Below are positions 19,363-28,856 of a stretch of 28,856 bases of DNA, in pieces. Position numbers and translations under genes: made by a program. The stretch covers positions 3,337-32,192 of the forward strand of contig MU619435.1 of NCBI GenBank assembly GCA_025201805.1. The letters run 5' to 3'. Numbering within the stretch: position 1 is the stretch's first letter; the number at the start of each line of letters is the position of its first letter. The notes under the pieces are model-generated. The model was not told the DNA's origin. It ran no database searches and worked only from the letters and a program-made list of their open reading frames with translations. The stretch comes from Parasitella parasitica. Lineage: Eukaryota; Mucoromycota; Mucoromycetes; Mucorales; Mucoraceae.

Positions 19363-21495
19363 TTATTCTATCAAATCCAGCAAAATGGCGCATGGAGTTA
19401 CAGCCTTTCGATGCTGCTGATTGTTATTTCGTTTCCCTAGACCATCGCTTCCGCTACTATATGACGAGGATGAAGACGTACTCTTCTCATGATGCGTAGT
19501 CTCATTAGCAGCATTGCAATCATCAGGCTGCGGTCTGCGAATCACATTAATAGATGGCCTATGGCGTTTTGGATTAGGCTTTCTGGTGCCTACTCGACTG
19601 CCCCCGCTGCTGCTCCGACTGCTTGGTCGAGAATGTGATTTACTGGTTGTGACAGAGTTGCTTTTCTCTGGTAAAATGTTCGTATTTTGGTTTTCATGAC
19701 TATTCATCGCAACATCGCTCATGTCTGGATCTATTGCTCTAAATAGCTGTTTGACTTTTCGCGAATGCTGGGATGAATTTGGCCTGCGAATGTCCTGACT
19801 AGACTGTATAAATCATGAACAAGGAGCCTTACGCGTGAAATGTCATTTCAATAGTTACCGGCTCACTTTCACTCTTGATATCGTCGCTGATTGCGTCTCC
19901 GTCGTCCATCTCGCTGTTATCATTGGACCATTTATCTTCTTTGATGCTAGGAAGGATGTTGGCGTTGCCGCTGCCATGATATTCTGCCGAGTTTACCGAT
20001 CCATTTGAAGTCGACGATGTAGACAGCCGTGACGAAAAAGACCCTATATTGCATCTCGCGTGTGAGCGCTGCACCTCAGCAGCCTTTCTGCCAGCGATTA
20101 TGTAAATACGGATGCCACCCCTTGGTAAAGGAATCATAGCTGCGCTCATATCAGACACTGTAATTGGGTCGTCCTCATCTCCATCCAAAGCTTCCTTTGC
20201 GTTGCTACCATATACCATCCCGTTGTGTATTGTGGCTGCTCGCATCACTGTCCATTGCTGCCGTTTCGTGTTGAATACGCATAACTCATCTAGTGGGTAA
20301 CTGCATAGAATCTCGTTGTCGTCGTCGTCTTCTCGAATCGAATGCCCCCCAAAAATGATTAGCTTGTTTCCATAGCTGCACATGTAAGCTTGAAATCGAT
20401 CATATGGGCTATCTCCATTGGTTGCAATCAAGTGATTTCGTTGGGGTATGCCATCTGCAACAACGGGTGCTTGATAACGAAGATACCGCTCAACTTCTGG
20501 ATGTTCGTATTTGTACCATACCCACTTTTCACAGTCTAATCTGTACAAATCATCATACACTATGTAACTACCGTCATTGTCCAACTGAGCGCCACCGTGA
20601 ATGTACAGATCATTTCCAATTACGGTGCTGGCATGGCCAAATCGCAGATGTGGCAAATGACTTTTTGTGTAGGAGAGGGTTGTTAGCTTAACTCGCCAAA
20701 CAAACAATAGATGCAATTCATTTACACTTTACCCAGCTATCGGTGGCACAAACCATCGATTGTCAAATGTATCATACACAAATACGTCATTTTCGCCTAA
20801 GTTTCCATTAGTATGAATAAATTTATATAGCTCAAATAAACAACTTACCTACTGAATTGTAGCATAAGCCTCCAAACACAACTAGGTATCGGTCACCAAC
20901 AGCATCTACCGAATGTTCGTGGCGAGGACGAGGGGGGGCACCCAGGGTATCCTTGAGAAACCTTGCGCTAAGATCGTTCGTGTCTACCTCCATCAAAGCA
21001 TTCGATAGAGTGTACGAATTCAGCAGTCGCCCACAAACCAAGTAAATCTTTGTTCCTATGGCAGCAGCACAGGTGATTTGAGGTTGAATCTGCTCCATCA
21101 AATGCAACTTTTGCATGATCCAGACGTTCGAATTCAAGTCGTAAGTGTAGCAAAATGGACTTTCATTAATAAAGGGCATGTAGAATGTCGATCCGATCGA
21201 GACTCCAGCCCGATAGTTCAAGAATGGGGGTAGCTTTGGCATGAAATGATCCACCAGACTTAAATGAGCTTCCCTGAAAGAGAGAATGTTTCGTACAAGT
21301 ATAGCTGGTTTACAGTGAGTTTGATCGTTCATTCTTGCAATACATACATGTCCAACAAAACCTACCAAAATATGTACATGTTTGCGATAGATAGGCCAAT
21401 GAGCGGTTATCCAGATATTCCAGGATTATGTATTTGACGTCGACGCTCAAATCAAATATACTCGTATGAGGCGGATGTGTCTTTTGGTATGACAT
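19363..21495 (-). CDS. F-box and kelch-repeat protein (about 630 aa)
   Basis: A probable substrate receptor of an SCF ubiquitin ligase. The N-terminus has an F-box-like helix set (VDVKYIILEYLDNRSLAYLSQTC). Kelch blades follow, with the usual double-glycine strands (VGDRYLVVFGG, IGNDLYIHGG, YGNKLIIFGG) and W spaced downstream (FDNRWFVPP, CEKWVWY, RQQWTVM), as expected for a beta-propeller. The C-terminal part is disordered, with acidic stretches and a Ser/Arg-rich region (SRPSSRSSSGGSR, SSSSSYSSGS). The exons are 21495-21366, 21304-20849, 20796-20733, 20660-19859 and 19803-19363. The first donor is ambiguous: GTAGGT at 21365 gives 630 aa, while GTATGT at 21347 gives 636 aa with RFCWTS retained. 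Both share the acceptor at 21305 and keep the frame. Introns 2 to 4 are 52, 72 and 55 nt; intron 3 has a clear GCTAAC branch site. Confidence 0.8.
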
Positions 21496-23484
21496 TAAGA
21501 AGAAATGTGAAGATTAAAAAGCGCTTAAATCCTTTTTATACAGATGCATGATTTTTTTTCCTTTTAACTCGGGAAAGAAGAGATTTTCTTCAAGCTATGA
21601 TGTCATGTAACGCTCTTTTGCGGTAATAGAAGCTCACAGTACTTTCCAGAAGCTGCCCTTGCCTAAAAACTAGAAAGTTTTTACTTGAACCAATTGATTT
21701 CCCTTAATCCAGACTAGCGCTCAAAAATGATATTAACATCTGTGTACCCTTTTGAAATGCCAAAATTCGTGTTTTTTTTTTTTTTTTTTCTTTTTTTCTG
21801 TGTCACTGCATTTAAATTTCTGGTCATCATATGGATCAAACCTTAGATATACGTACCACGGCTTTAAACCAAAATCAACAGATGATCTCATACCGTTCTT
21901 GTGTGTAATATGTGAAAGAGTTGAAATTTTTGTTGTGGTACATGACCATCCCAAAAAGCTATTTCAACTCTGTGCAGGACAGTGTTAAAGTATAAGGAAA
22001 CGCCTACCGCTGTGTTGGTATTTCGTTCTAATCCGTATTCAGATTACATACAAACATGGGGTAGTTATGTGTCAGAAGGAGGTTGTAGATGAGGAAGAAA
22101 TTTATGCTCAAACATTTCAGGGAAAAATACTGTGCCCGGCCTAGAGTTCAATTGAATCGTGGTCTACTAATCAGACATATTTTCGATTGCTGTAAAATAT
22201 TGTCTTTTATCCAAGACTGTTCAGCAAATTACAACAAAGAGCTCGCAAGCCAAACAAATCTATATCAGAATACTACAGCCGTGCAGTCAGGAGAAACTCG
22301 CTAGCATCAGTTAACAAGCAATTAATATGAGAATGCATTCTTGTGAAAGAATACCATATTGCCTCTACTCTTCTCACAATTTGATGAGAACTTGTTCTTG
22401 TTGGGCTGATCTCTTGTGATATATAACATACCGTATGTACTTTTTGCATCTATCTACTTCAACCATAGCAGAGTGTTTCATTAAATATTCTCTTTTCCAT
22501 ATCATCTTATAGCACATACTTTCAGTAAGATACTTGGTAACGCATAGATAACGTTTGTGCACTGAATCGAATTTACTAGTAAATGTTTGTTTTCCAGGCG
22601 ATCATTTGGTATGGACTCTCTAAAGTCTAATCTATTTATAATTTATGTGATACTCACCCAGAAATGCCATCAAAAAGAACAATCTCCAAAGAAGCCTCCC
22701 AAGGCTTTTTTTCCTTTGAGCGGAAACCTTCCTTTGTACTGGAAGATAAAACATGTAGTTGCCGGTCATTTGTTGTTCTCGAATCAAACGCCAACCACTT
22801 AAATGATGCTTTTTCAGCCAATGGTGGTGTCTACATAAAGTAGTTTATGGAAATCAATTAAAAATGCAGCATTTGCATATTTGTTTCATTATTTTATGGC
22901 TGAGAAAAACCTTCTTATGAAACCCGCAGAAACAATAAACGTAGTGTTACCTACACTTGAGCTCTATAGCAAATAATTATATACATATATACATGTATAC
23001 CTGCAGGGCATTATTAAAAAACAAGGGAGAGCCCATCACCATGCGAGCGTTTTATTTTTTTTTTAAATGTAAAAGACCTCATGTGGTAGAGGAAGGTTGT
23101 AGAGATATGAGGCATGGATTCTCAAAAAATGCAGAGGTTTTCCTCATTATTTTTCTATATTGTATGTATTCAAGTTCCAGAACTTTGTGAGACTAGCCTC
23201 CTTCTTGCTTCTTCCAGGAGTTGTATACTTGATCGAAATGCAATCGGTTTCCATACTCTTGGTCCCACCAGGAAAAGGCCAATCTTGATCCCAAACGGGG
23301 CCGGCTAATTAACAGAACCGAGTGTCTCCTAAAAAGACGCCTCGCATTCAAAGGTGCAGCACCAGTGCGCACTGCATTTGATCAATGGCTCGAGTTCAAA
23401 AAAAAAAAAAGGTGTGTTCATATGCGATACACTCATCTACTCCCTTCAAATTTCTTTCTTTCTTTTTCTTTCCATCTTATGATC
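21496..23484. other. 2.0-kb divergent intergenic region
   Basis: It separates the starts of the kelch and second Zn2Cys6 genes. It contains a T-rich run at 21772-21798 and a run of A at 23400-23410. Short frames at 22089-22304, 22957-23308 and elsewhere carry no recognisable motif. No gene is supported. Confidence 0.55.
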
Positions 23485-25864
23485 ATGGCTTTTCATGAAG
23501 AGAATAAGCAAAAAAGGAACAAACCTTGTAAGGATATTTGTACATGCTTATTAACACTTTCACTAACCATTCCATCGCATACAAGGCGAAAACTGCCGTG
23601 CGCATCGTCGAAAATGTAAAATAACGCAAGGAACACAGTGTGATCGATGCGTTAAAATGAGCTTGACTTGTGTATTCAAGTTTACAGCAAAACCAACCGT
23701 CCTTAAGAAGGCTGTGCCTGTATCGAAAAAGAATAGAATGCTGGAGCAAGTGCGTATCATGGAACAAGAAATGCAAGCCATGGAGCAGCAGTTGAAATTA
23801 CTCAATGTACAAGTTCATCTACAACAGCAGAGAGATACCTACTTGCTAAGCAGCGGCAGCAGCAGTAGTGGTAGTAGCAATAGTAGTAATAGTAGTAGCA
23901 GTAACAGTAGTAGTAGAAGTAGTAGCATATGCGATAATATGAGTGAAGTGAGTACCATTGACAGCCGTTTTGCGGATGAAAATGATTTCACATGTGCAGA
24001 TTGTTATTGCACATATCCATCATATTGTTCGCATAGAACAAGCAAGCGCATGAAATTCAACCCTACAACAGCACTCATAAAATCCACTGCCAGTAATCAT
24101 AGCAGCAATCAGTGGCAGTTGACTGTCAGTCAAGGCCCTCAAGGGATGCGATTCCAAACCTCCATTAAAAACATCTCTGATGTAGCCGTTTTCCTAGCCG
24201 AATCATTGCACTATTTCACAGCAACACCTATGCGATCACCCAATTACCACGCTGCTAACCGAGCAAAACAGCAATTAGAGGTGACCAACAAGATGTTGCA
24301 TATAGAGAAAGTTCTACACAGTTTCTTCCAGAGAAAACAGCAGCTACAACAAGATACACGACAATTGCTTATCACGTCATCTCAGCATAATGCTGCCAAT
24401 CGAACATTAATCAAGAGACAACTTGTGCAGTACTACTTTGCATGTGCGGGCCTGATTAACCCCATATTCTCGAAGCCTTGCTTTTTGCCACTACTGGAAG
24501 CCCATCCGAACTCGTTGGCTGCAACTGCTTGTTGCGCATTTGTAGCTTATTCACAATGCAAGCACGTATCTCATATAGACTGGCCCGTGTCTCGAGACAG
24601 TTTTGCTGAATCTCTGCGACAAGAGGCCAAGGAAATGCTAGAAGATGTCTTGTTTGAACAGGAACCCGACATTTTGATTGCTGGAGCCTTGATGCTGCTG
24701 GCCCAGTGCGCTCTTATTACGCTACAAAATGGGGAGGGACGTCTGTACACCAGTTTATGCTGGCGTATGGTTTTGCAGCTTAAAGACAAATATGTGGATA
24801 CGTTGAAACAGTTGATACCCGATGCACCTGACATTACACCACAGCAGGCTGTAGCAGAATCTTGGCGACGGCTGTTTTACGCGGCTCGCTACCTTGAGCT
24901 CAACATGTACATGATATACGACGGCTTGGCTGATTTTTCGTCCATTCTTTTCGATAGCGGCATTGGACTACCCACTGTTCTGTCAAACGAGCGAAACAAA
25001 GTAGACCAACTAGAACAAGCTATCGAAGTATTTCACCATGTTGTGCGTCTTCACAACTGTCAAATGTCAACCCGAAACGACCAGCTCACATATCAACTTT
25101 TCGCTGGCAATCTCAGCTCAATTTCAATTTATGATGTTGAACGCTTGGAGAACGAACTGATCAGTTTCTGGAAATCAATACCTATTGAATTTCGATTATC
25201 AGACTCACCGTTGGAATATCTTCAGACGGACCGTATTCAGCAATGTGATAACCCTTACGCCATTTATTTGAACCAGGTGTATTATGCATATTGGTTAGCC
25301 TTAGAGACCCGATTAATGCGATCTCCTTCGTCGACAGACTTATTAGGCGCAAATATGGAGAGATTTGATGGCGAACGGGCACTTTTGATTGTGTCGATCA
25401 CCTGTGATGCTATTTCAAAGATCTTCCATGTGTTATATCGTAGGTTACCGTGCGCTGTGGAACTGCATTGGCTTTTGATTGCAAGTGATGCTATGGCTAT
25501 GTTGAAGAAATCGGCAAATCCTCATATCAAGGCAAAAGCGCAGAAAAATCTAAAGGTAACACTAAGGGTGCTCAAACAACGAGTACAGCAAACAGACAAC
25601 TTTGGAGATGATATCAATGACGACTATATTTTATGGAGAAATATGCTACCGTCCAATTCTCCTGAGCCTGGTATGAGCACAAGTACGAGTTCAAGCAGTT
25701 TGGCAGGATCAGAAAATTCAGACGAAGCAACAGCCTTTTTCGTAGACCAGCAGCTACGAGCAACAGTGTCATCAGTGACAGAGCTGAAACCATCCAATGC
25801 TTATATCAAAGAACTGAAAAAGACGTTTGCCACATATTTCCCTGATTATGAACCCCAGCAGTAA
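23485..25864 (+). CDS. Zn2Cys6 fungal-type transcription factor with serine repeat (773 aa)
   Basis: A nuclear regulator with a binuclear zinc cluster at its N-terminus. Two exons, 23485-23527 and 23586-25864, are joined across a 58-nt intron (GTAAGG, CACTAAC, ACAAG). The intron interrupts the codon for the first zinc ligand. Splicing gives C15, C18, C25, C33, C36 and C43 with spacing CX2CX6CX7CX2CX6C and the core CRAHRRKC. A coiled coil for dimerisation follows (about 65-95, MLEQVRIMEQEMQAMEQQL). Next comes a serine-rich tract (residues 103-128) encoded by AGY codons. A cysteine-containing stretch (CADCYCTYPSYCSH) may be a second small metal site, but its spacing is irregular. The long central part has the look of the fungal regulatory domain (LVQYYFACAGLINPIFSKPCF). 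The tail is Ser/Thr-rich. It is unlike the other Zn2Cys6 protein in this window outside the shared architecture. Its targets are unknown. Confidence 0.85.
23849..23926 (+). repeat. AGY trinucleotide microsatellite encoding polyserine
   Basis: Twenty-six consecutive codons are mostly AGC or AGT with occasional GGY, AAY and AGA. They encode serine with scattered Gly and Asn. Such tracts change length readily and may vary between strains. Confidence 0.85.
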
Positions 25865-25984
25865 AATCAAGAATAATACCCTCTTGTGATTGAATACAAG
25901 CACTCGATTGCATACTTACAACTACCAGCATCACCACCATTTACTAGCTACTGACTCTGTATATACCTATAGTATTCCCTCACT

Positions 25985-26814
25985 TTATTTTCCAAGAGCA
26001 TTAAACCATAACCCATCAAATAATTTACTATCCATAAAAGACCCTTTTCTATCCAACATGTACGCCATTTTTTCTCCTTTTGCTGCTAAAAAGATATGAG
26101 ACGAGCTCGCCTTGGTGCCTATAGTGTCTGTCCCAGTTTTACCCACTCCAGTGAACACTTTTTGTTTGCAATAAAGGTTTTCAATGGGATATTCTCTAAA
26201 CTGATGTGATTTCAAAATTCGCGCATGTGTCACTAGCTTCACAGTATGGCCTCCCTTTAATAGAATAAGTCTATCCACATATCGCCAGGGGTATAAGCAC
26301 ATTAAAGAAGCAATGGCAACGCCCACAGTAACCAGTCCGCCTGCAATTGCCATCCGTTTGCCTTGGGGGGCAAGTACCGCAGGTGCATCTCCTCCTTTGT
26401 CTTTTTCAGTATATGCGACATAAGCGAGGCTTGCTAAATTGCCCCTATACAAATTAGTACTGTAAGCAAAATGTAAATTTATATCTAAAAGAGGAGGTTC
26501 TGAACTTACCAAAACATCAATTGCACACCAGCTGATATATACATCCACATGAACGTGCGCCCAACACCTATTGGAGCTTGATAAAATACAACATCTTTGT
26601 GTTCTAATGTCTGGCGAAGCTGTTTGCTGGTAAATTGAATTGATTTCTTATCCAAAGCAGACTTTAAAGAACTTTGCGTTCCATACAAACAAAAGTTGAA
26701 TACTGCCTATAGTCAGTCTCTTATATATCGTCTAGTATCGTAAGCCTAATTACCTTTTAAAGGTTTATTTAATCGTGTATGAGAATAACTAGCCCTAAAT
26801 GTATTGAATAACAT
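25985..26814 (-). CDS. TMEM223: TMEM223 orthologue, mitochondrial membrane protein (237 aa)
   Basis: TMEM223 is a mitochondrial inner-membrane protein implicated in cytochrome c oxidase assembly in human cells. Three exons, 26814-26754, 26702-26510 and 26444-25985, have introns of 51 and 65 nt. The first acceptor is GGCAG at 26703; an earlier AG would break the frame. The N-terminus (MLFNTFRASYSH, basic, no acids) fits a mitochondrial presequence. The family pattern is clear: KDVVFYQAPIGVGRTF before the first membrane segment, and a second segment ending at RYVDRLILLKGGHTVKLVTHA. After these come FREYPIENLYC and the C-terminal block MAYMLDRKGSFMDSKLFD, which parallels the human LLDKTGHFPNTKLFD. 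Its 3' end converges on the Zn2Cys6 gene 120 bp away. Confidence 0.85.
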
Positions 26815-26963
26815 GGTAAAATGATAAAAAAAAGAAGATCTGTGAAATCTGCTATCAATAGAAACTCAATGGATGTAAACAGTCGCGCTCGGTTACCGGA
26901 TCGTCATCTGGCGATTTAAGAAGGAACATCTATGTTGTTTTTCCATTGGGAAATTCACCATGT

Positions 26964-27136
26964 TTAACATGTCAGGCACACCTTTGATTAGTTAATAGTT
27001 GTTTCAATCCATCAAGCTCAAAATAAGTTTAAATATTTACCTTACATCCTTTCCAGGTACACTCAATAATGATCTGCATATTAGTGCCACAACAGCCATT
27101 AGAACTGGAGCTTACAGCGCGAGATGCGTCAGGCAT
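26964..27136 (-). CDS. Candidate cysteine-rich microprotein (37 aa)
   Basis: A possible two-exon gene, 27136-27041 and 26981-26964, with a 59-nt intron (GTAAAT donor, ATTAACTAATC branch region, AAAG acceptor). The product has 37 residues with six cysteines. They occur as an adjacent pair (NGCCG) and then ECTWKGCKVCLTC at the very C-terminus, a CX4CX2CX2C pattern. The polar N-terminus is SerAla-rich. The pattern recalls small metal-binding proteins such as metallothioneins, but no family is recognised and the exon 2 contribution is only five residues. It lies 150 bp upstream of the TMEM223 start codon on the same strand. An opposite-strand frame of 57 codons overlaps it (27070-27243) and is the main alternative. 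Neither may be real. Confidence 0.3.
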
Positions 27137-28363
27137 TTGTCGTTTTCAGGACAAAAACTGCACTGTTAATAAAGCTAGCCTTGCACGGTATGTTCCCCAT
27201 TATGATAAGCGTTTGGTGCAAAATAATGCATCCTGATTCTTGATTTCTTTATTCAGACATGTACTTTATCTGTATAATGTTTCTAAAAAAAACTAACTTG
27301 ACTTTTTAGCCGGGATTTATTTTTGAAGGAAAATTATGCAAAATGAAAACAGTGATGCGCAGAGAGACTAGTTTCAAATGTGAAATACATTCACTATGAT
27401 GATCTGCATTCCACTTCTAGATTCATCCAGTTACCTTAAATTGATATAGACTACAGTACATATGCGCACATCAGGTAATACGATGTACTGATCTGCCATA
27501 ATGTAGGATAGGAGATCATGATAATATACTTCAATTAAAGATTGGAGATTGTCCAATGATGTGTTGTTATACTTGTCGAAACAGGAGAATAAAACCTTTG
27601 TTTCAAATCAGGAAGGTTATCTGTAACACAGATCTATATGACTGACAAACAATAAAGTACTGTCAGATCAAAAATCGATAGCCTTGTAGTATAAATAATA
27701 CATCGTACCCTGTTAAGGATATGATGTTGCTTGCAAATTATTCTTATCGAATTAGTATCGACTAGTATTTTAAATAAGTCACCAAAAATTTATGTAGTTG
27801 TAAAAAGTATAAATAGCAGATGCAAATTTGAATCTAAAATAAAGTGATCGCAGGTTTTCATATCTCGTTTGCGATAAAAAAATATAATAAAAAATGCGGA
27901 AAGGATATACAATTATAACTCTGCGATATTTATTCAAAGTTAAAAATGTAAGCCAAGATCATTATATAAAATATAATCTGTGTATTTCATGTTACTAATG
28001 CAGTAACTGGATTATCTCCAATTTAGGCTTCATGGGAAAGCAGTAACGATTGTGGTTCATAAGGAGCACAAAGGTGTACAATTGTCTTTATATGTTGAAT
28101 GTTAATGGTGATATTTGTCATGTTCAATGTTGCTCTCAAGGACACGGTTCTTAATAAAGATATGTCTTACTAATTCAAATGAGATGTGTGAAAGACTGCC
28201 AGTAGTTCACATCATCGTTAATTCAACGTTTTACTTTATGCTTTTCTTATATCGATCCTGCGGATCTCTGTTATGTCAAAAATCTGAGAAAATAAATCTG
28301 CCAACGAACTACACTTTTATTCATAATACATCTCTCGATGTATTATATACACATTCATTACTA
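27137..28363. other. AT-rich intergenic region, no gene recognised
   Basis: Very AT-rich DNA between the microprotein candidate and the right-hand repeat. A plus-strand frame at 28115-28393 runs into the repeat and shows no domain. No RNA gene was recognised. Confidence 0.5.
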
Positions 28364-28490
28364 ATTTATCAGAATGAGAAATTATTCGAATAAAACGGTT
28401 GTGAATTAATCAGGTAAAGATCTCGTTTATTACATGGAAAAAATGATGGTTTATATACTAGTGAGTCTAAGTGGACTGATAAAAGACCTT
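28364..28490 (+). repeat. Terminal part of an unnamed interspersed repeat, right copy
   Basis: An inverted copy of the repeat at 1-152. The match starts sharply at ATTTATCAG, is strong to about 28456 and fades by about 28490. The element body runs toward the right edge of the window, so the two copies point away from each other. Confidence 0.8.
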
Positions 28491-28856
28491 GCCTTGTTAT
28501 TGATATAACAATCTCAACAAAATACTCATATCAGAATTGCATATAATCGATGATAGGCTTCGATAAACAGCAAAATAAACACTGTCTTATGCGCCATAAG
28601 AACAGGCATGATTATCGCTACATGAGCATAACTTGATTTGCACTGGGCGACCTTTCTATCAAAAGTTATCTGCAAAACCAGTTTTATTTTTCATTATTTA
28701 TCATAAATATCAGACATTTGCTCATAACTTTTGCTAAAATGACCATAGAACCACGATCTAACTTGGAAAACTTAGCATTCACTTGGCGCTATCTGGAAAC
28801 AGCATTGGCTTCCATGTTTTTATTGATATCTATAAACTTATCACATGATATCACAA
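28491..28856. other. Right edge, probably interior of the repeat element
   Basis: AT-rich sequence with no recognisable coding motif on either strand. It follows the right repeat copy and may belong to the same element. The left copy is cut too early to compare. Confidence 0.4.

Noticed and set aside
25890-26099. Plus-strand frame after the second Zn2Cys6 gene
   Set aside because: It overlaps the conserved C-terminus of TMEM223 on the other strand.
27070-27243. Plus-strand 57-codon frame overlapping the cysteine-rich candidate
   Set aside because: No splice signals or motif; the minus-strand frame is slightly better supported, though both remain doubtful.
1-28856. tRNA genes, rRNA and CRISPR-like arrays
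   Set aside because: Scanning by eye for tRNA B-box sequences on both strands and for regularly spaced repeats found nothing convincing.

Overview
The window reads as nuclear DNA of a filamentous early-diverging fungus, most likely Mucoromycota (Mucorales-like). The evidence is AT-rich intergenic DNA, many short introns (about 33 to 75 nt) with GTAAGT-type donors and CTAAC/CTAAT branch points, two fungal Zn2Cys6 regulators, and relics of transposons of kinds common in mucoralean genomes. No tRNA, rRNA or CRISPR array was seen. All gene models were assembled by hand from reading frames and splice signals. Every model given closes in frame.

Layout. Bases 1-1117 hold the end of an unnamed repeat abutting a broken Tc1/mariner-IS630-type transposase on the minus strand. 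Next come a Zn2Cys6 transcription factor (1829-3827, minus), a 23-bp perfect palindrome in its upstream region, and a decayed zinc-ribbon/RuvC remnant resembling TnpB/Fanzor (3977-4439, plus). An ornithine cyclodeaminase/mu-crystallin enzyme (4906-5958, minus) is divergent from a TRIC-type cation channel (6155-7095, plus). A small CRIB-domain Cdc42/Rac effector (7242-8216, plus) converges on a 15-exon CEP104 orthologue (8377-11706, minus).

A 2.1-kb intergenic region with a diverged tandem duplication carrying X-box-like palindromes leads to a disordered acidic protein (13921-14643, plus). After 3.1 kb without a recognisable gene come a tetraspanin (17760-18834, plus), an F-box/kelch-repeat protein (19363-21495, minus), a second Zn2Cys6 factor with a serine microsatellite (23485-25864, plus), a TMEM223 orthologue (25985-26814, minus) and a candidate 37-residue cysteine-rich microprotein (26964-27136, minus). 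The right edge carries a second copy of the left-edge repeat in inverted orientation, so both copies point outward.

The genes do not form a pathway; this is ordinary mosaic fungal gene order. The point of greatest biological interest is a well-preserved CEP104, a protein known from ciliary tips and centrioles, in what looks like a non-flagellated lineage. Other points are the TnpB/Fanzor-like relic, two GC-AG introns (one splitting a CRIB motif, with 16-nt and 26-nt exons following), a 33-nt intron, and the cysteine-rich microprotein.
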